NCBI GenBank assembly: GCA_011192125.1
Contig: DUEL01000039.1
Location: forward strand, 1-34,678
DNA from: Thermoflexia bacterium
Lineage (GTDB): Bacteria > Chloroflexota > Anaerolineae > B4-G1 > DUEL01
Direction: 5' to 3'
DNA: 34,678 bases
Shown here: positions 16,687 to 24,738 of the stretch, piece by piece
Layout: every line of letters begins with the position of its first letter
Position numbering within the stretch: position 1 is the stretch's first letter
Position numbers and translations under genes: made by a program
Notes under the pieces: model-generated
The model's input: only the letters and a program-made list of their open reading frames with translations
The model's database searches: none
Told to the model about the DNA's origin: nothing

Positions 16687-17964
16687 CTATTCCTCCTCAT
16701 CCAACAGCCGCCGCTCACCCTCCAGCGCGCGGATCTCCGTCACATCCTGCACCACCTCCAGCGTGCCCTGGTACTCCCCCTGCTCGTCCCGCAGGGCGAA
16801 ATATCGGATGTGGATGAAGCGGCCCTTCATCTGAATCCAGAACTCCGCCACGTCCCGCTTCCCCGAGCGGAAGTCATCCAGGATGCGCTGCACCCGGTGC
16901 AGGCTGGCAGGCGGATGGCATTTCTGCACTTTGCGGCCGATGGCAGCCGGGGCGCGGAGGAAGGTCCGTTCCCGGGGCCGGTTGAAGTACCGGACGGTGT
17001 CGTCCTTGTCCACATAGGTGATCTCCACCGGCAGTCCGTTCAGAATGCGGTTGACCTCCTCCGGCGTCAGCGTGCCGGTGTCCAGATGGAGCAGGACGCT
17101 GGCCAGGGCGCGCACCTCCGGCGAGGGAGGCTGAGCAGTCTCCACGGCCGCAGGAGTCGCCGTCGGCACGGGGGCGACGGGCACCCCCTCCGGCGGCCAT
17201 CGGTCTCCGGGCTCGACATAGGCGTACCCGATCTCCGGCTCCTGCGCCCGGATCGCCAGCCAGTCCCCCTCCGTCAGCATCTGCAGGGCGGTGGGGAAAA
17301 GGATGTTCTCTTCCTTATAGAACATCTCACGAATCGCCGTAGCCATCGGCTCGAAGACGCCGCTGACCCGATCCCTGAAATCCTCCGGATCGTCCGCCGG
17401 ACCTGCCTCCAACAACACGTCCAGCGCCTTCCACCCACCCCGGATGTCGTCGTGGATGGCCCACATCACGGTGGAGGGGCCGGAGAAGCCCTTCCGCTCC
17501 AGGTAGGGGAACAGCAGGTCCTCCTTCCGCCGGTAGTGCTTGTCGAACTCCCGCATCCTCTGAAGTCGCTCGCGGGCCTCTCTCAGTCGATCCGCGTCGG
17601 TCGGCGCGGCCTTCAGCGCTTCGATCGCTTCCTCCAGCGCGTCCAGCACCTTTGCCGCAGCCTCGTTCTCGGCCCGGAAGGTGTGGATCGGATGACCGGG
17701 CAGGCTCTCCGGCGGCGGTTGCTGATCGAGCGACTCGCGGAAGACCGCCACGTGCACGTCACAGAGCCGCTTGATCTCCATCTCCGGGAAACCCTCCTCG
17801 ATGAGGGCCTGTTCGATCTGGGCGATCTCCACCGGTCCGACTTCCTCCAACAGGGCGGCGAACTCCGCCTTCACCTCGTCAACCGTCCGCCCCTCGTGCA
17901 ACTGCCGAATCACTCGCTTCAGCAGTTCCTTCCTCTTCTCACTATTGTTGATATACTCGCTCAT
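16687..17964 (-). CDS. DUF438 - hemerythrin-like - PAS protein
   Basis: 425 aa. A DUF438 helical domain (about 1-85) is followed by a hemerythrin-like HHE domain (about 90-235) with candidate diiron ligands His91/His94, His143, Glu148, His171 and Glu218/219 (HYRRKEDLLFP, EMFYKEENILFP). A Pro/Ala/Thr linker follows, then a PAS domain (about 295-410) containing KCHPPASLHRVQ and ending LEVVQDVTEI. Hemerythrin domains bind O2 or NO at a diiron site, and PAS domains sense or transmit (family knowledge). There is no kinase or DNA-binding output. ATG at 17964 follows AGGAAGGGAT. Its place between heme-copper-like genes and DUF166 suggests sensing or handling O2/NO. Confidence 0.85.
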   Translation of the reverse strand: MSEYINNSEKRKELLKRVIRQLHEGRTVDEVKAEFAALLEEVGPVEIAQIEQALIEEGFPEMEIKRLCDVHVAVFRESLDQQPPPESLPGHPIHTFRAENEAAAKVLDALEEAIEALKAAPTDADRLREARERLQRMREFDKHYRRKEDLLFPYLERKGFSGPSTVMWAIHDDIRGGWKALDVLLEAGPADDPEDFRDRVSGVFEPMATAIREMFYKEENILFPTALQMLTEGDWLAIRAQEPEIGYAYVEPGDRWPPEGVPVAPVPTATPAAVETAQPPSPEVRALASVLLHLDTGTLTPEEVNRILNGLPVEITYVDKDDTVRYFNRPRERTFLRAPAAIGRKVQKCHPPASLHRVQRILDDFRSGKRDVAEFWIQMKGRFIHIRYFALRDEQGEYQGTLEVVQDVTEIRALEGERRLLDEEE

Positions 17965-18005
17965 ATCCCTTCCTCAACCTTCTTGCATCCCTGCTTCTTT
18001 GTCTC

Positions 18006-18827
18006 TCAACTTCCCGCTTCCTGCCTCACCACACACACCTTCTCCGCCACCGTGCCGAAGAAGTACCCCGACCCCCCTTCGGCGACGACCTGCAACATCC
18101 TCGGGCCATCCAGTACGCGGATGCCACCCAGCACGTCCACGCCGCGCTCGAAGAAGGGCGGGGGCCAGGGGCTAGCGGTGGGACCGGCCAGAACGACCCG
18201 CCGAGCCCCCGATGCCGCCTCCAGGAGATCGTCGATCCCACCTTCCACCAGGGCCGAGCCGGTGATGATCACCACGTCGGCCTGGGAAAGCACCTTCTGC
18301 GCTTCTGCGGGCGGCCTCCAGAAGGACAACTCGTCCGGCTTCAGGGCCTCTCGATGCCGATCCACCACCCACAGGCCCGCCACTTTCCCCTTCAGCGCTT
18401 TAATGAAGGGGACGAAGGCCCCCACCATCGCCACGCGATCGTCGGGCTGTACCCCGGCCGCCTCCAGCGCGTCCACACCAGGGAGTAACCGCCCTCCAGG
18501 GACCCCGAACCGGTCCATCGCCAGGGCGGAGAGCGCGTTCAGCACCGCCACCCCCACCGCTCGGCGGAGGGATTGGGGGGCGAAGGCATACTCCGCCAGC
18601 GTCCATGCCTCCTGCCCGGCCAACCGACCCGAGGGGGGCGCGGCGGCGGCCGAACGGGGACAACACACGGTGTCGGTCAACCCCCGAGGGGTGAACGCCA
18701 CGCCGACGTGGCCGCTCTCCAGCCGGGCCGCCGTGTAGAACACCCCGATACGCACCTGTTCTACGACCGGGGAGGCCCCATCCAGAACCCGCCTCAGGTC
18801 GGCGACCCAGGCTTCGACCACGCTCAT
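18006..18827 (-). CDS. DUF364/DUF4213-family protein
   Basis: 273 aa. N-terminal DUF4213-like part (VEQVRIGVFYTAARLESGHVGVAFTP) and C-terminal DUF364 part (VAMVGAFVPFIKALKG, DVVIITGSALVEGGIDDLLEAA, VVLAGPTASPWPPPFFERGVDVLGG). The family is often described as putative heavy-metal chelatase; this is not proven. ATG at 18827 overlaps the stop of the upstream membrane protein as ATGA, so the two are translationally coupled. A much longer frame (to 19454) lies inside that membrane gene and is rejected. A metal-handling role for the neighbouring enzyme is possible. Confidence 0.8.
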   Translation of the reverse strand: MSVVEAWVADLRRVLDGASPVVEQVRIGVFYTAARLESGHVGVAFTPRGLTDTVCCPRSAAAAPPSGRLAGQEAWTLAEYAFAPQSLRRAVGVAVLNALSALAMDRFGVPGGRLLPGVDALEAAGVQPDDRVAMVGAFVPFIKALKGKVAGLWVVDRHREALKPDELSFWRPPAEAQKVLSQADVVIITGSALVEGGIDDLLEAASGARRVVLAGPTASPWPPPFFERGVDVLGGIRVLDGPRMLQVVAEGGSGYFFGTVAEKVCVVRQEAGS

Positions 18828-20167
18828 CTCGCCTCCTCCCTCCGTCGATTCAGCAGGCGTGCCAGTTGGACCCCCAGGAAGATCGCCAGTGCCACCAGAA
18901 AGAGGGCCACGCCTGCATCGATGAAGGGAATGGTCCAACCGGGGTCCTCTCCCGGCCGACGGAGCATATAGAACTGGACGAAGATGAAGGCCAGGCTCGA
19001 CCCCACCAGCACCCCCCAACCGACCAACCGACGCAACCACCCCCGCACGCGGAGCCGGTCCACCACCAGGAAGAGGACGATGACCGCCGACAGGGTCGCC
19101 AGGACGTGCCAGTGGCCCACGGCGATGGCCCGCTCCACCTCCAGGTACTCCGGCTGGCGGTACATCTCCAGGTTGAAGGCCACGGAGAGGCCGGGGGCGG
19201 TGACGACGACGTTGACGAAGAGGAGTTCGAAGAGCATCCCAAAGCGGACCGGATCGGTCAGCAGCGCCCGCAACCCGCTCACCCCCTCCGTCTGCCGCTC
19301 CCGAATCAGGCGGGCTAACCCCTGCACGGCGACGGTTCCCCCGCCGATGAGGAGCAGGAAAACGCCCACGTTGATGATCTTGTGGGCGAACTCGATGACC
19401 ATTACGCTCCAGGTGGCGAAGGTCGCCACCGCGCCCCCGACGATGGTCAGCCACATCGCCACCCTGTACGGCGTCCCATCCAGCCGGAAGGTCCGGCCGA
19501 CGATGATGAGGATCACAATGTCGATGAGCATCAGCATCGCGTGCAGGTGGGCGATGATGGCTTTGTGGCCCAGGTTGTGCTCAACGCGGAGCACGTCCTC
19601 CGCCAGGAACGCCTCGAAGCCATTGCCGAAGAAGGACGCTGTCGCTCCACCGATGGCCGCCGTGATCAGGGTGTAGAGAACGGTCAGCCACAGCGCCCAC
19701 CGCTCCACAGCGGATCCGTAGGAGCGCGGGTCGTCCGCACCGCCTACCCTCCACGGCACCAGCCCCACCGCCAACACCGCCCCGGCGTAGAAGACCAGGC
19801 TCAGTCCCACCAGAAAGAGACCGTGAGCGATCCAGCCGCCGCCCAGGTAGGCAAAGCCGATCCCGCCGAGGCTGGTGAGTACGTAGCCCGCCGTCACGGT
19901 CGATCGGACGACCTCCGCCCTCCGCTCAGCCACCGGGAACAGGTCCAGGACGAGGTACACCAACGCGGCGACGAAGGGGACCGCCAGGGAGTGGTAGAGC
20001 ATGACGATACGCCCCACCCTTCCCGCCTCGTCCAACCCTAACCAGTCTGCTACCCTCAGGCCAGCCAACGGACCGGTGGCCGAGAGAGGGCTGACCAGCG
20101 CAACCAGCACCGCTTCCCAGATGGTGACGATCAGGAGCAACCGCTCGGTCTTAGAATGAGTGCCCAT
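18824..20167 (-). CDS. Multi-histidine polytopic membrane protein, heme-copper-like
   Basis: 447 aa, about 12 hydrophobic segments; no family name recalled with confidence. Histidines fall at or near membrane segments: His59 (MLYHSLAVPF), His115, His197, His201, His207, His209 (EHNLGHKAIIAHLHAML), His262 and His352/His354 (VGHWHVLATL). The HN...HLHAML block resembles the HNTQWVIMTHAHTML heme-ligand block of the oxidase-like subunit I encoded just upstream, so this may be a very diverged relative that binds heme (inference). The ATG at 20167 is chosen over one at 20203; both are possible. Overlaps the DUF364 gene by 4 bp. Confidence 0.65.
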   Translation of the reverse strand: MGTHSKTERLLLIVTIWEAVLVALVSPLSATGPLAGLRVADWLGLDEAGRVGRIVMLYHSLAVPFVAALVYLVLDLFPVAERRAEVVRSTVTAGYVLTSLGGIGFAYLGGGWIAHGLFLVGLSLVFYAGAVLAVGLVPWRVGGADDPRSYGSAVERWALWLTVLYTLITAAIGGATASFFGNGFEAFLAEDVLRVEHNLGHKAIIAHLHAMLMLIDIVILIIVGRTFRLDGTPYRVAMWLTIVGGAVATFATWSVMVIEFAHKIINVGVFLLLIGGGTVAVQGLARLIRERQTEGVSGLRALLTDPVRFGMLFELLFVNVVVTAPGLSVAFNLEMYRQPEYLEVERAIAVGHWHVLATLSAVIVLFLVVDRLRVRGWLRRLVGWGVLVGSSLAFIFVQFYMLRRPGEDPGWTIPFIDAGVALFLVALAIFLGVQLARLLNRRREEAR

Positions 20168-20200
20168 TTGTATCCTATCCTCAACGCATTCGACGGAACC

Positions 20201-20277
20201 CACCGCAGGGTCGCAGAGGGCGCAGGGAAAAGGGGTCTCCCTCCCATCACTCTCGCGCCCTCTGCGCCTCGGCGGTT
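20201..20277. repeat. REP-like palindromic repeat, copy C
   Basis: Left arm with CACCGCAGGGTCGCAGAG and GGGCGCAGGG (20201-20227), right arm with CTCGCGCCCTCTGCGCCTC then GGCGGTT (20252-20277), forming a long imperfect hairpin. It fills the gap between the oxidase-like subunit I and the multi-His membrane protein, and belongs to the same family as 4414-4482 and 22559-22625. Confidence 0.75.
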
Positions 20278-20314
20278 AGACTGACAGGAGGGGGCCGGAC
20301 GCCCCGTTTCCCCG

Positions 20315-21943
20315 TCAAGCCGTGGCCTCGGCAGGCCGCTTCCGCTCTACCACCAGGCTGAGGACAGCCTCCCAGCCCAGCGTGGCGATGATGTTGACCA
20401 GGAAAGCGAGGAAGCCGACCGCCATCAGGATGCCCCCCACCCACGCCACGTTCAGGTAAGTCTGGTAGGGATTCGGCTGCGGGTAGAGCATCCGCCGCAA
20501 CATCCCCTGCGACCCGGCCATCCCCATCACGTAGGTCATCAGCACCGAGCCGACCATCCAGAACCAGAAGTGGGCCAGGGTGAGGGCGCGGCTGCGGATC
20601 TCCTTCCCGGTGAGCATCGGCACCAGCGCGTAGATGACGGCGAAGAGGAGGCTGCTCAGGCCGGTCAGGAGCATCGTGTGGGCATGGGTCATAATCACCC
20701 ACTGGGTGTTGTGCAGGATCACGTTGAGGCCGAGGTTGGCCTGGGTGAGGCCCGCCGCCCCGCCGATGATGAAGCCGAAGATGGAGCCCAGGACGAAGAT
20801 CAGCGGCGGGGTGAACTTCACCGGCCGGGCCTTCCAGACCGTGATCAGCGAGGCGAAGACCGTAAGCCCCATCGTGAAGAACTCGCCCCAGGTGATGATC
20901 TGCCCGGAAAGGAGCCGCATCCAGAACGGCTGCACCTGGTCGCTGAGCAGGTGGTGGCTCCAGACGCCCATCGAGACCAAGAGATCCACCATAATGACGG
21001 TCCGCACGACCGACTCACCGAACAGTTTCCGGCCGGTCAGAAGGGGGATCAGGAGATACCAGACGCCGGCTGTGTAGATGAGGACGTTCCCATCGGCCAC
21101 CATGTCCAGCCCCCACCAGAACCAGTTCTTATAGACCAGGGCGTCCACGGCCATCGGGTTGAGGGGATGCCCGAGGAGGGCGGCGATCCCGTAGACCAGG
21201 ATCAGCGCGCCAGCGGTGAGCAGGACGACGGCGTTGATGACCGTGTCGATCGAGCCGCGGGCCACAGCGACGATGAAGACGGGCAACCCGTTGTAATCGA
21301 GGTTCGGCGCGTTCTTGTCCTCTTTCCCCAGCCACTTCATCAGGCGGGAGATGCCGAAGGCCGCCCGCAGGAACTGCCAGACGGTGTAGGACTGGGGGTT
21401 GCTCTTGCTGAGGACGGTGCTGAAGATGTTGAAGGAGAAGAGCAGGATGTTGACCATGATCACCGCCGCGCCGACCGTGAAGGGGATCGTCCCTATCAGC
21501 GGCACCCGATCAAAAGAGACCGGCAGGGGCCAGTAGAGCGTATACAACGAGTTGAAAAGGCCGAAGAAGCCAGATAGCCAGCAGAGGAGAACCCCCCCTG
21601 TCTGCAGCCAGAAGTTGACCGGGACCAGTTTCTTGTGGCGGACCTCTTTCTTCAAGAGGTAAGGGACGAGGAAGTAGAAGGCCCCCATCACGGCCATATA
21701 GGCAAAGCCATAGATGCCGACGATGGGATGAGCGGTCATCATCGCGTAGAACAACTCGGCCTGCGTCGGTTCGTGGTCGATGATACGGACGGCGTTGAGA
21801 GTGCGCTCAAACCCTGTCAGCGCCTCCGGCGCGGCCATCTGGGTGCGCATCAGGATGCCCTCAAAACCGGTCATCGCCAGGAAGATGAGGGCGACGACGG
21901 CAAAACGCAGGGTCCACTTTTCGATCCAGCCGATCTGCTTCAT
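20315..21943 (-). CDS. Heme-copper oxidoreductase subunit I, B-type-like, with altered CuB ligands
   Basis: 542 aa, about 13 membrane segments. Heme ligands are present: His72 (MTAHPIVGIYG) and His422 for the low-spin heme, His420 for the high-spin heme (HNTQWVIMTHAH), and the CuB pair His330-His331 (VWSHHL). The block that in ba3-type oxidases reads FWWTGHPIVY reads FWWGLDMVAD here, so the first CuB His is Asp280 and the position of the cross-linked Tyr is Asp284. That argues against an ordinary O2 reductase. NO-reductase-like families with changed CuB ligands exist, including one with Asp (recalled, unverified). ATG at 21943 follows GAGGAGGTGATCC, 12 bp after subunit II. Confidence 0.85.
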   Translation of the reverse strand: MKQIGWIEKWTLRFAVVALIFLAMTGFEGILMRTQMAAPEALTGFERTLNAVRIIDHEPTQAELFYAMMTAHPIVGIYGFAYMAVMGAFYFLVPYLLKKEVRHKKLVPVNFWLQTGGVLLCWLSGFFGLFNSLYTLYWPLPVSFDRVPLIGTIPFTVGAAVIMVNILLFSFNIFSTVLSKSNPQSYTVWQFLRAAFGISRLMKWLGKEDKNAPNLDYNGLPVFIVAVARGSIDTVINAVVLLTAGALILVYGIAALLGHPLNPMAVDALVYKNWFWWGLDMVADGNVLIYTAGVWYLLIPLLTGRKLFGESVVRTVIMVDLLVSMGVWSHHLLSDQVQPFWMRLLSGQIITWGEFFTMGLTVFASLITVWKARPVKFTPPLIFVLGSIFGFIIGGAAGLTQANLGLNVILHNTQWVIMTHAHTMLLTGLSSLLFAVIYALVPMLTGKEIRSRALTLAHFWFWMVGSVLMTYVMGMAGSQGMLRRMLYPQPNPYQTYLNVAWVGGILMAVGFLAFLVNIIATLGWEAVLSLVVERKRPAEATA

Positions 21944-21955
21944 CGGATCACCTCC

Positions 21956-22378
21956 TCACGGCAACACCTGGATGGCATCGGCGACGAACATCTCCGGATG
22001 CCGCGGCCCAGAGTACTCGGTAGAGCGAATGTCGTAGGTGCCAGGCTCGTCGAACCGCCACACGATGCGGTTCTCATACCCTGGAACCACTTGCATCTGA
22101 AACAGCATCTTGCCGTCCTCGCGGAAGACGCCGAAGCCGTAGGTTACGTCTTTGCTTGTGGCGATGAACTCCACAAACTCCCCCGCTTTCACCTGAATGC
22201 CCTCAGGCGGGAGGCGGATCTCGTAATCCTCAAACTCGATGCGGAACTGCGCCTGGGGTGTGGGACGGTCCCAGAGGATCCACCGCTGCCAGGGCACCAG
22301 GGGGGAGAGGGTGATCGCGTTGACCAGCAGGAAGACAACGACGAGGACCCCCAGCCAGATGCGCTCTTCCCGTTCCAT
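21956..22378 (-). CDS. Heme-copper subunit II cupredoxin with degenerate CuA site
   Basis: 140 aa: one N-terminal transmembrane helix (about 8-26), then a cupredoxin domain very like that of ba3-type subunit II (VTYGFGVFREDGKMLFQMQ, VVPGYENRIVWRFDEPGTY). The CuA motif C-x3-C-x3-H-x2-M appears as Ser119-x3-Ser123-x3-His127-x2-Met130, and the upstream His is Tyr80. Three of five CuA ligands are therefore gone and no dinuclear copper site is expected. As in quinol oxidases, electrons probably enter by another route. ATG at 22378 follows AGGAGGATGAGCG, 3 bp after the small TM gene. Confidence 0.87.
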   Translation of the reverse strand: MEREERIWLGVLVVVFLLVNAITLSPLVPWQRWILWDRPTPQAQFRIEFEDYEIRLPPEGIQVKAGEFVEFIATSKDVTYGFGVFREDGKMLFQMQVVPGYENRIVWRFDEPGTYDIRSTEYSGPRHPEMFVADAIQVLP

Positions 22379-22381
22379 CGC

Positions 22382-22486
22382 TCATCCTCCTTTCTCCCGC
22401 ACCTTGGCGGCGAAGTACAGCATAAAAAGGATCACGGCGACGACGAAAGCAGTGTACGCCCACCAGACCGTCTCAGTGATGTACAT
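22382..22486 (-). CDS. 34-residue single-TM protein, subunit IIa-like
   Basis: Very short frame: begins MYITETVWWAYTAF, continues VVAVILFMLYFAA and ends KVREKGG. One membrane helix (about 8-27) with a basic tail. A strong ribosome site (AAAGGAGGAAGCGCG) precedes ATG 22486, and the stop is followed after 3 bp by the ATG of subunit II. The ba3 oxidase of Thermus has a 34-residue single-helix subunit IIa (recalled), so size and place suggest an equivalent stabilising subunit. CcoQ-like is the alternative. Confidence 0.75.
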   Translation of the reverse strand: MYITETVWWAYTAFVVAVILFMLYFAAKVREKGG

Positions 22487-22558
22487 CGCGCTTCCTCCTT
22501 TCTCTAAACTCGTGGAAAACCTAGGGCGTCCGGCCCCTTACCCCCTCTCCAAGGATTT

Positions 22559-22625
22559 CCACCGCGGAGACGCGGAGGGCGCAGCGTTTCAGAAGACTTC
22601 TAGACCCTCTTACGCCTCTGCGGTT
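22559..22625. repeat. REP-like palindromic repeat, copy D
   Basis: Left arm with CCACCGCGGAGACGCGGAG and GGCGCAGCG (22559-22586), right arm CCTCTTACGCCTCTGCGGTTT (about 22605-22625). It ends 4 bp before the NDH-2 stop, in the 142-bp gap before the oxidase-like operon. Same family as copies A and C. Confidence 0.7.
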
Positions 22626-22628
22626 TCA

Positions 22629-23942
22629 TCACAAACACAGTTCCCCGGCACATTCGGGCGCGCACTCGAAAGAGATGGCACTGTGGGTGGGGAACAGGAG
22701 CGCCAACAGCCAGTTCAGCGCGACCCGTAGCCGGTTCTGCCAGCCGATCAATTGAAGCAAGTAATAGAACTTCCACATCGCCCAGGCGGGCAGCCCGCGC
22801 AGCCGGGTGCCGAAGGGATCGGCCACACCGGACAGCCGCCCCAGAGAGACCAGGTCGCCGATGTAGGTGAAATCGAACACGTGGAGAGGGCCACCCAGGA
22901 GGTCAGCAGCGATGTTGGCCGCAGCGACGGGGGCCTGCCGGTAAGCGACCTGCGCCGTGGGCGGATAGACCTTGCCGGTCTGGGGGTGCTCCGCGTGAGC
23001 GGCGTCCCCCAGGACGTACACGTTGGGCATCGTGGGCACCCGCAGGTGCGCGTCCACCACGATCCGTCCGCTGGGGTCCTTCTCCAGCGGCAGCGCTGCG
23101 ACCACGGGATGGGCCCGTACCCCGGCGCTCCAGACGACGGTATCCGTCGAAAGGGGCGGCCGACCGTCGGTGAAGATCAGCCCCTCCTCCGTCCAGTCAC
23201 GCACCCCGGTGTTGAGCAGCACCTCGATCCCCAACTCCTCCATCCGCTCCAACGCCGCCTGGGACAGGGTGCGGTCCATCTGGGGCAAGACCCGATCCTG
23301 AAGTTCCACCAGAATCGTCCGTACTTCCTCCACGGGGATGAGGTCGTACTGCTCCGCCCGCAGATGGAGCAGGAACTCCCGCAGTTCGGTGACCACCTCC
23401 ACACCGGTGCAACCGCCGCCGACGACGGTGAAGGTGAGCAGTTTACGGCGACGCTCGGCGTCGCGCTCACGGGTCGCAGCTTCAAACCGGTTGATGACGT
23501 GGCACCGCAACCGCTCGGCATCGCTGACCGTCTTGACCTCCAGCGCCCGCTTGCGCATGGACTCCAGTCCGTAGAAGTTGGTCACTGAGCCCAAGGCGAT
23601 GACCAGGATGTCATAAGGTTTCACGACACAGCACATCTGGACCTGACGGCGGTTCAGGTCGATCCCATCCACCCGGGCGCGCAGGAAGCGGATCCGACTC
23701 CGGCGCAACATGCGCCGGATCGGGGTCATCACCAGACCGGGGTGGAGCACGCCGCTGGCCACCTCGTGCAGCAAAGGGGTGAACAGGTGGAAGTGGTTCC
23801 GATCCACCAGCGTGATCTCCGCGGGGGAATCCTTCCCCAGCAACTTGTCCAAATGAAGCGCGGTGTACAGCCCTGCGAAACCGGCTCCCAGGATCAGAAC
23901 CTGCTTCTTGGAACGCCTGCCGCCCGATGCCGACTCTTTCAT
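22629..23942 (-). CDS. ndh: Type II NADH dehydrogenase (NDH-2)-like FAD oxidoreductase
   Basis: 437 aa. Non-pumping oxidation of NAD(P)H with transfer to quinone at the membrane. Seen: FAD-binding GAGFAGL (about 19-25), LVDRNHFHLFTPLLHEVASG, the NADH-binding VVGGGCTGVEV and the late FAD motif NVYVLGDAAH with YPPTAQVAYRQ. A hydrophobic C-terminal segment (LRVALNWLLALLFP) should anchor it. The last residues carry three cysteines (ECAPECAGELCL), an unusual tail. ATG at 23942 overlaps the methyltransferase stop by 4 bp. It could supply quinol to the CuA-less heme-copper enzyme encoded downstream (inference). Confidence 0.9.
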   Translation of the reverse strand: MKESASGGRRSKKQVLILGAGFAGLYTALHLDKLLGKDSPAEITLVDRNHFHLFTPLLHEVASGVLHPGLVMTPIRRMLRRSRIRFLRARVDGIDLNRRQVQMCCVVKPYDILVIALGSVTNFYGLESMRKRALEVKTVSDAERLRCHVINRFEAATRERDAERRRKLLTFTVVGGGCTGVEVVTELREFLLHLRAEQYDLIPVEEVRTILVELQDRVLPQMDRTLSQAALERMEELGIEVLLNTGVRDWTEEGLIFTDGRPPLSTDTVVWSAGVRAHPVVAALPLEKDPSGRIVVDAHLRVPTMPNVYVLGDAAHAEHPQTGKVYPPTAQVAYRQAPVAAANIAADLLGGPLHVFDFTYIGDLVSLGRLSGVADPFGTRLRGLPAWAMWKFYYLLQLIGWQNRLRVALNWLLALLFPTHSAISFECAPECAGELCL

Positions 23943-24718
23943 TTGTGTCCCCCTACCACCAGGTTCGGACTTCCCTCGGGATCAAACGGCATGCCCTGCA
24001 TATCCCCCCAGCAGGTGATCTCGGTGAACCCGGCCGCCCGGAGCGCATCGACCAGTTCCGCCTGCCGCTGCGGCCAGATCCGAGTGGACATCACCTGCTG
24101 CTCCCACGGGCCTCCGGAGCGGCGAAGGCGCACCACGTTGAAGGTCAACAGACCGTCGGGATCGAAGTCGTAGAACCGCAGGAAGAGCCACTCCCGATCC
24201 CCCTCGCGGCGGGCCTGGGGATCCATCCACCGCTCCCGCCGGGAGAGGATCCGGTCGTAGTTCAGGTTCTGGATGAGAAGGACGCCCCCTGGCCGGAGGC
24301 AGGCGGCGAAGTCGACCAGGGTGGCGTGCAGGGCCTCCGGCGTCAGGACGTGGGGGAGGGAGTTACCCAGACAGAGAACGGCATCAAAGGCCCCCGCTTC
24401 CCCGCCTCCTCGCCTCCCCGGGGCGACGAACCGCCGCGCGAGTTCCCCAAACCCCGCCACCTCGAACCGCACCTTCACACCGACCGCCGCCGCGTTGGCC
24501 CGCGCCCGCTCGATCATCCCCTCGCTGGCGTCGGTCCCCACCACCTCGTACCCCCGCTGGGCGAGGGCGATGGCGTGCATCCCGGTCCCGCAAGCGGCGT
24601 CCAGCACCGATCGACCGCCAACCCGTCCAACGACGCGTTCGATGAAGGGGAGTTCCGCCGCCAGACGGCCCTCCCAGTCCACAAACCGGTCGTAATCGGC
24701 GCTGAAGTCGTCGTACAC
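23939..24718 (-). CDS. Class I SAM-dependent methyltransferase
   Basis: 259 aa. N-terminal DDFSADYDRFVDWEGRL; SAM-binding motif I VLDAACGTGMHAIALAQRG, motif II acidic VVGTDAS, then FDAVLCLGNSLPHV and LRPGGVLLIQNLNYDRIL. The substrate is not evident. A GTG start at 24718 places it 20 bp after the MoaD-like gene; a longer frame (to 24862) would overlap that gene and is unlikely. The stop overlaps NDH-2 by 4 bp, so the ferredoxin/MoaD genes and the respiratory genes appear to be one operon. Confidence 0.82.
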   Translation of the reverse strand: MYDDFSADYDRFVDWEGRLAAELPFIERVVGRVGGRSVLDAACGTGMHAIALAQRGYEVVGTDASEGMIERARANAAAVGVKVRFEVAGFGELARRFVAPGRRGGGEAGAFDAVLCLGNSLPHVLTPEALHATLVDFAACLRPGGVLLIQNLNYDRILSRRERWMDPQARREGDREWLFLRFYDFDPDGLLTFNVVRLRRSGGPWEQQVMSTRIWPQRQAELVDALRAAGFTEITCWGDMQGMPFDPEGSPNLVVGGHK

Positions 24719-24738
24719 CAGTCGCCTGTCCCTTTGTC

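Noticed and set aside
18006..19454. 482-codon version of the DUF364 gene
   Set aside because: The extra N-terminal part lies within the multi-His membrane gene in another frame and lacks domain character; ATG 18827 has the ATGA overlap.
22350..22378. Selenocysteine or sequencing error as cause of the missing CuA cysteines
   Set aside because: The Ser codons and the Tyr are separate changes in frame with an otherwise intact protein, and no in-frame TGA is involved.
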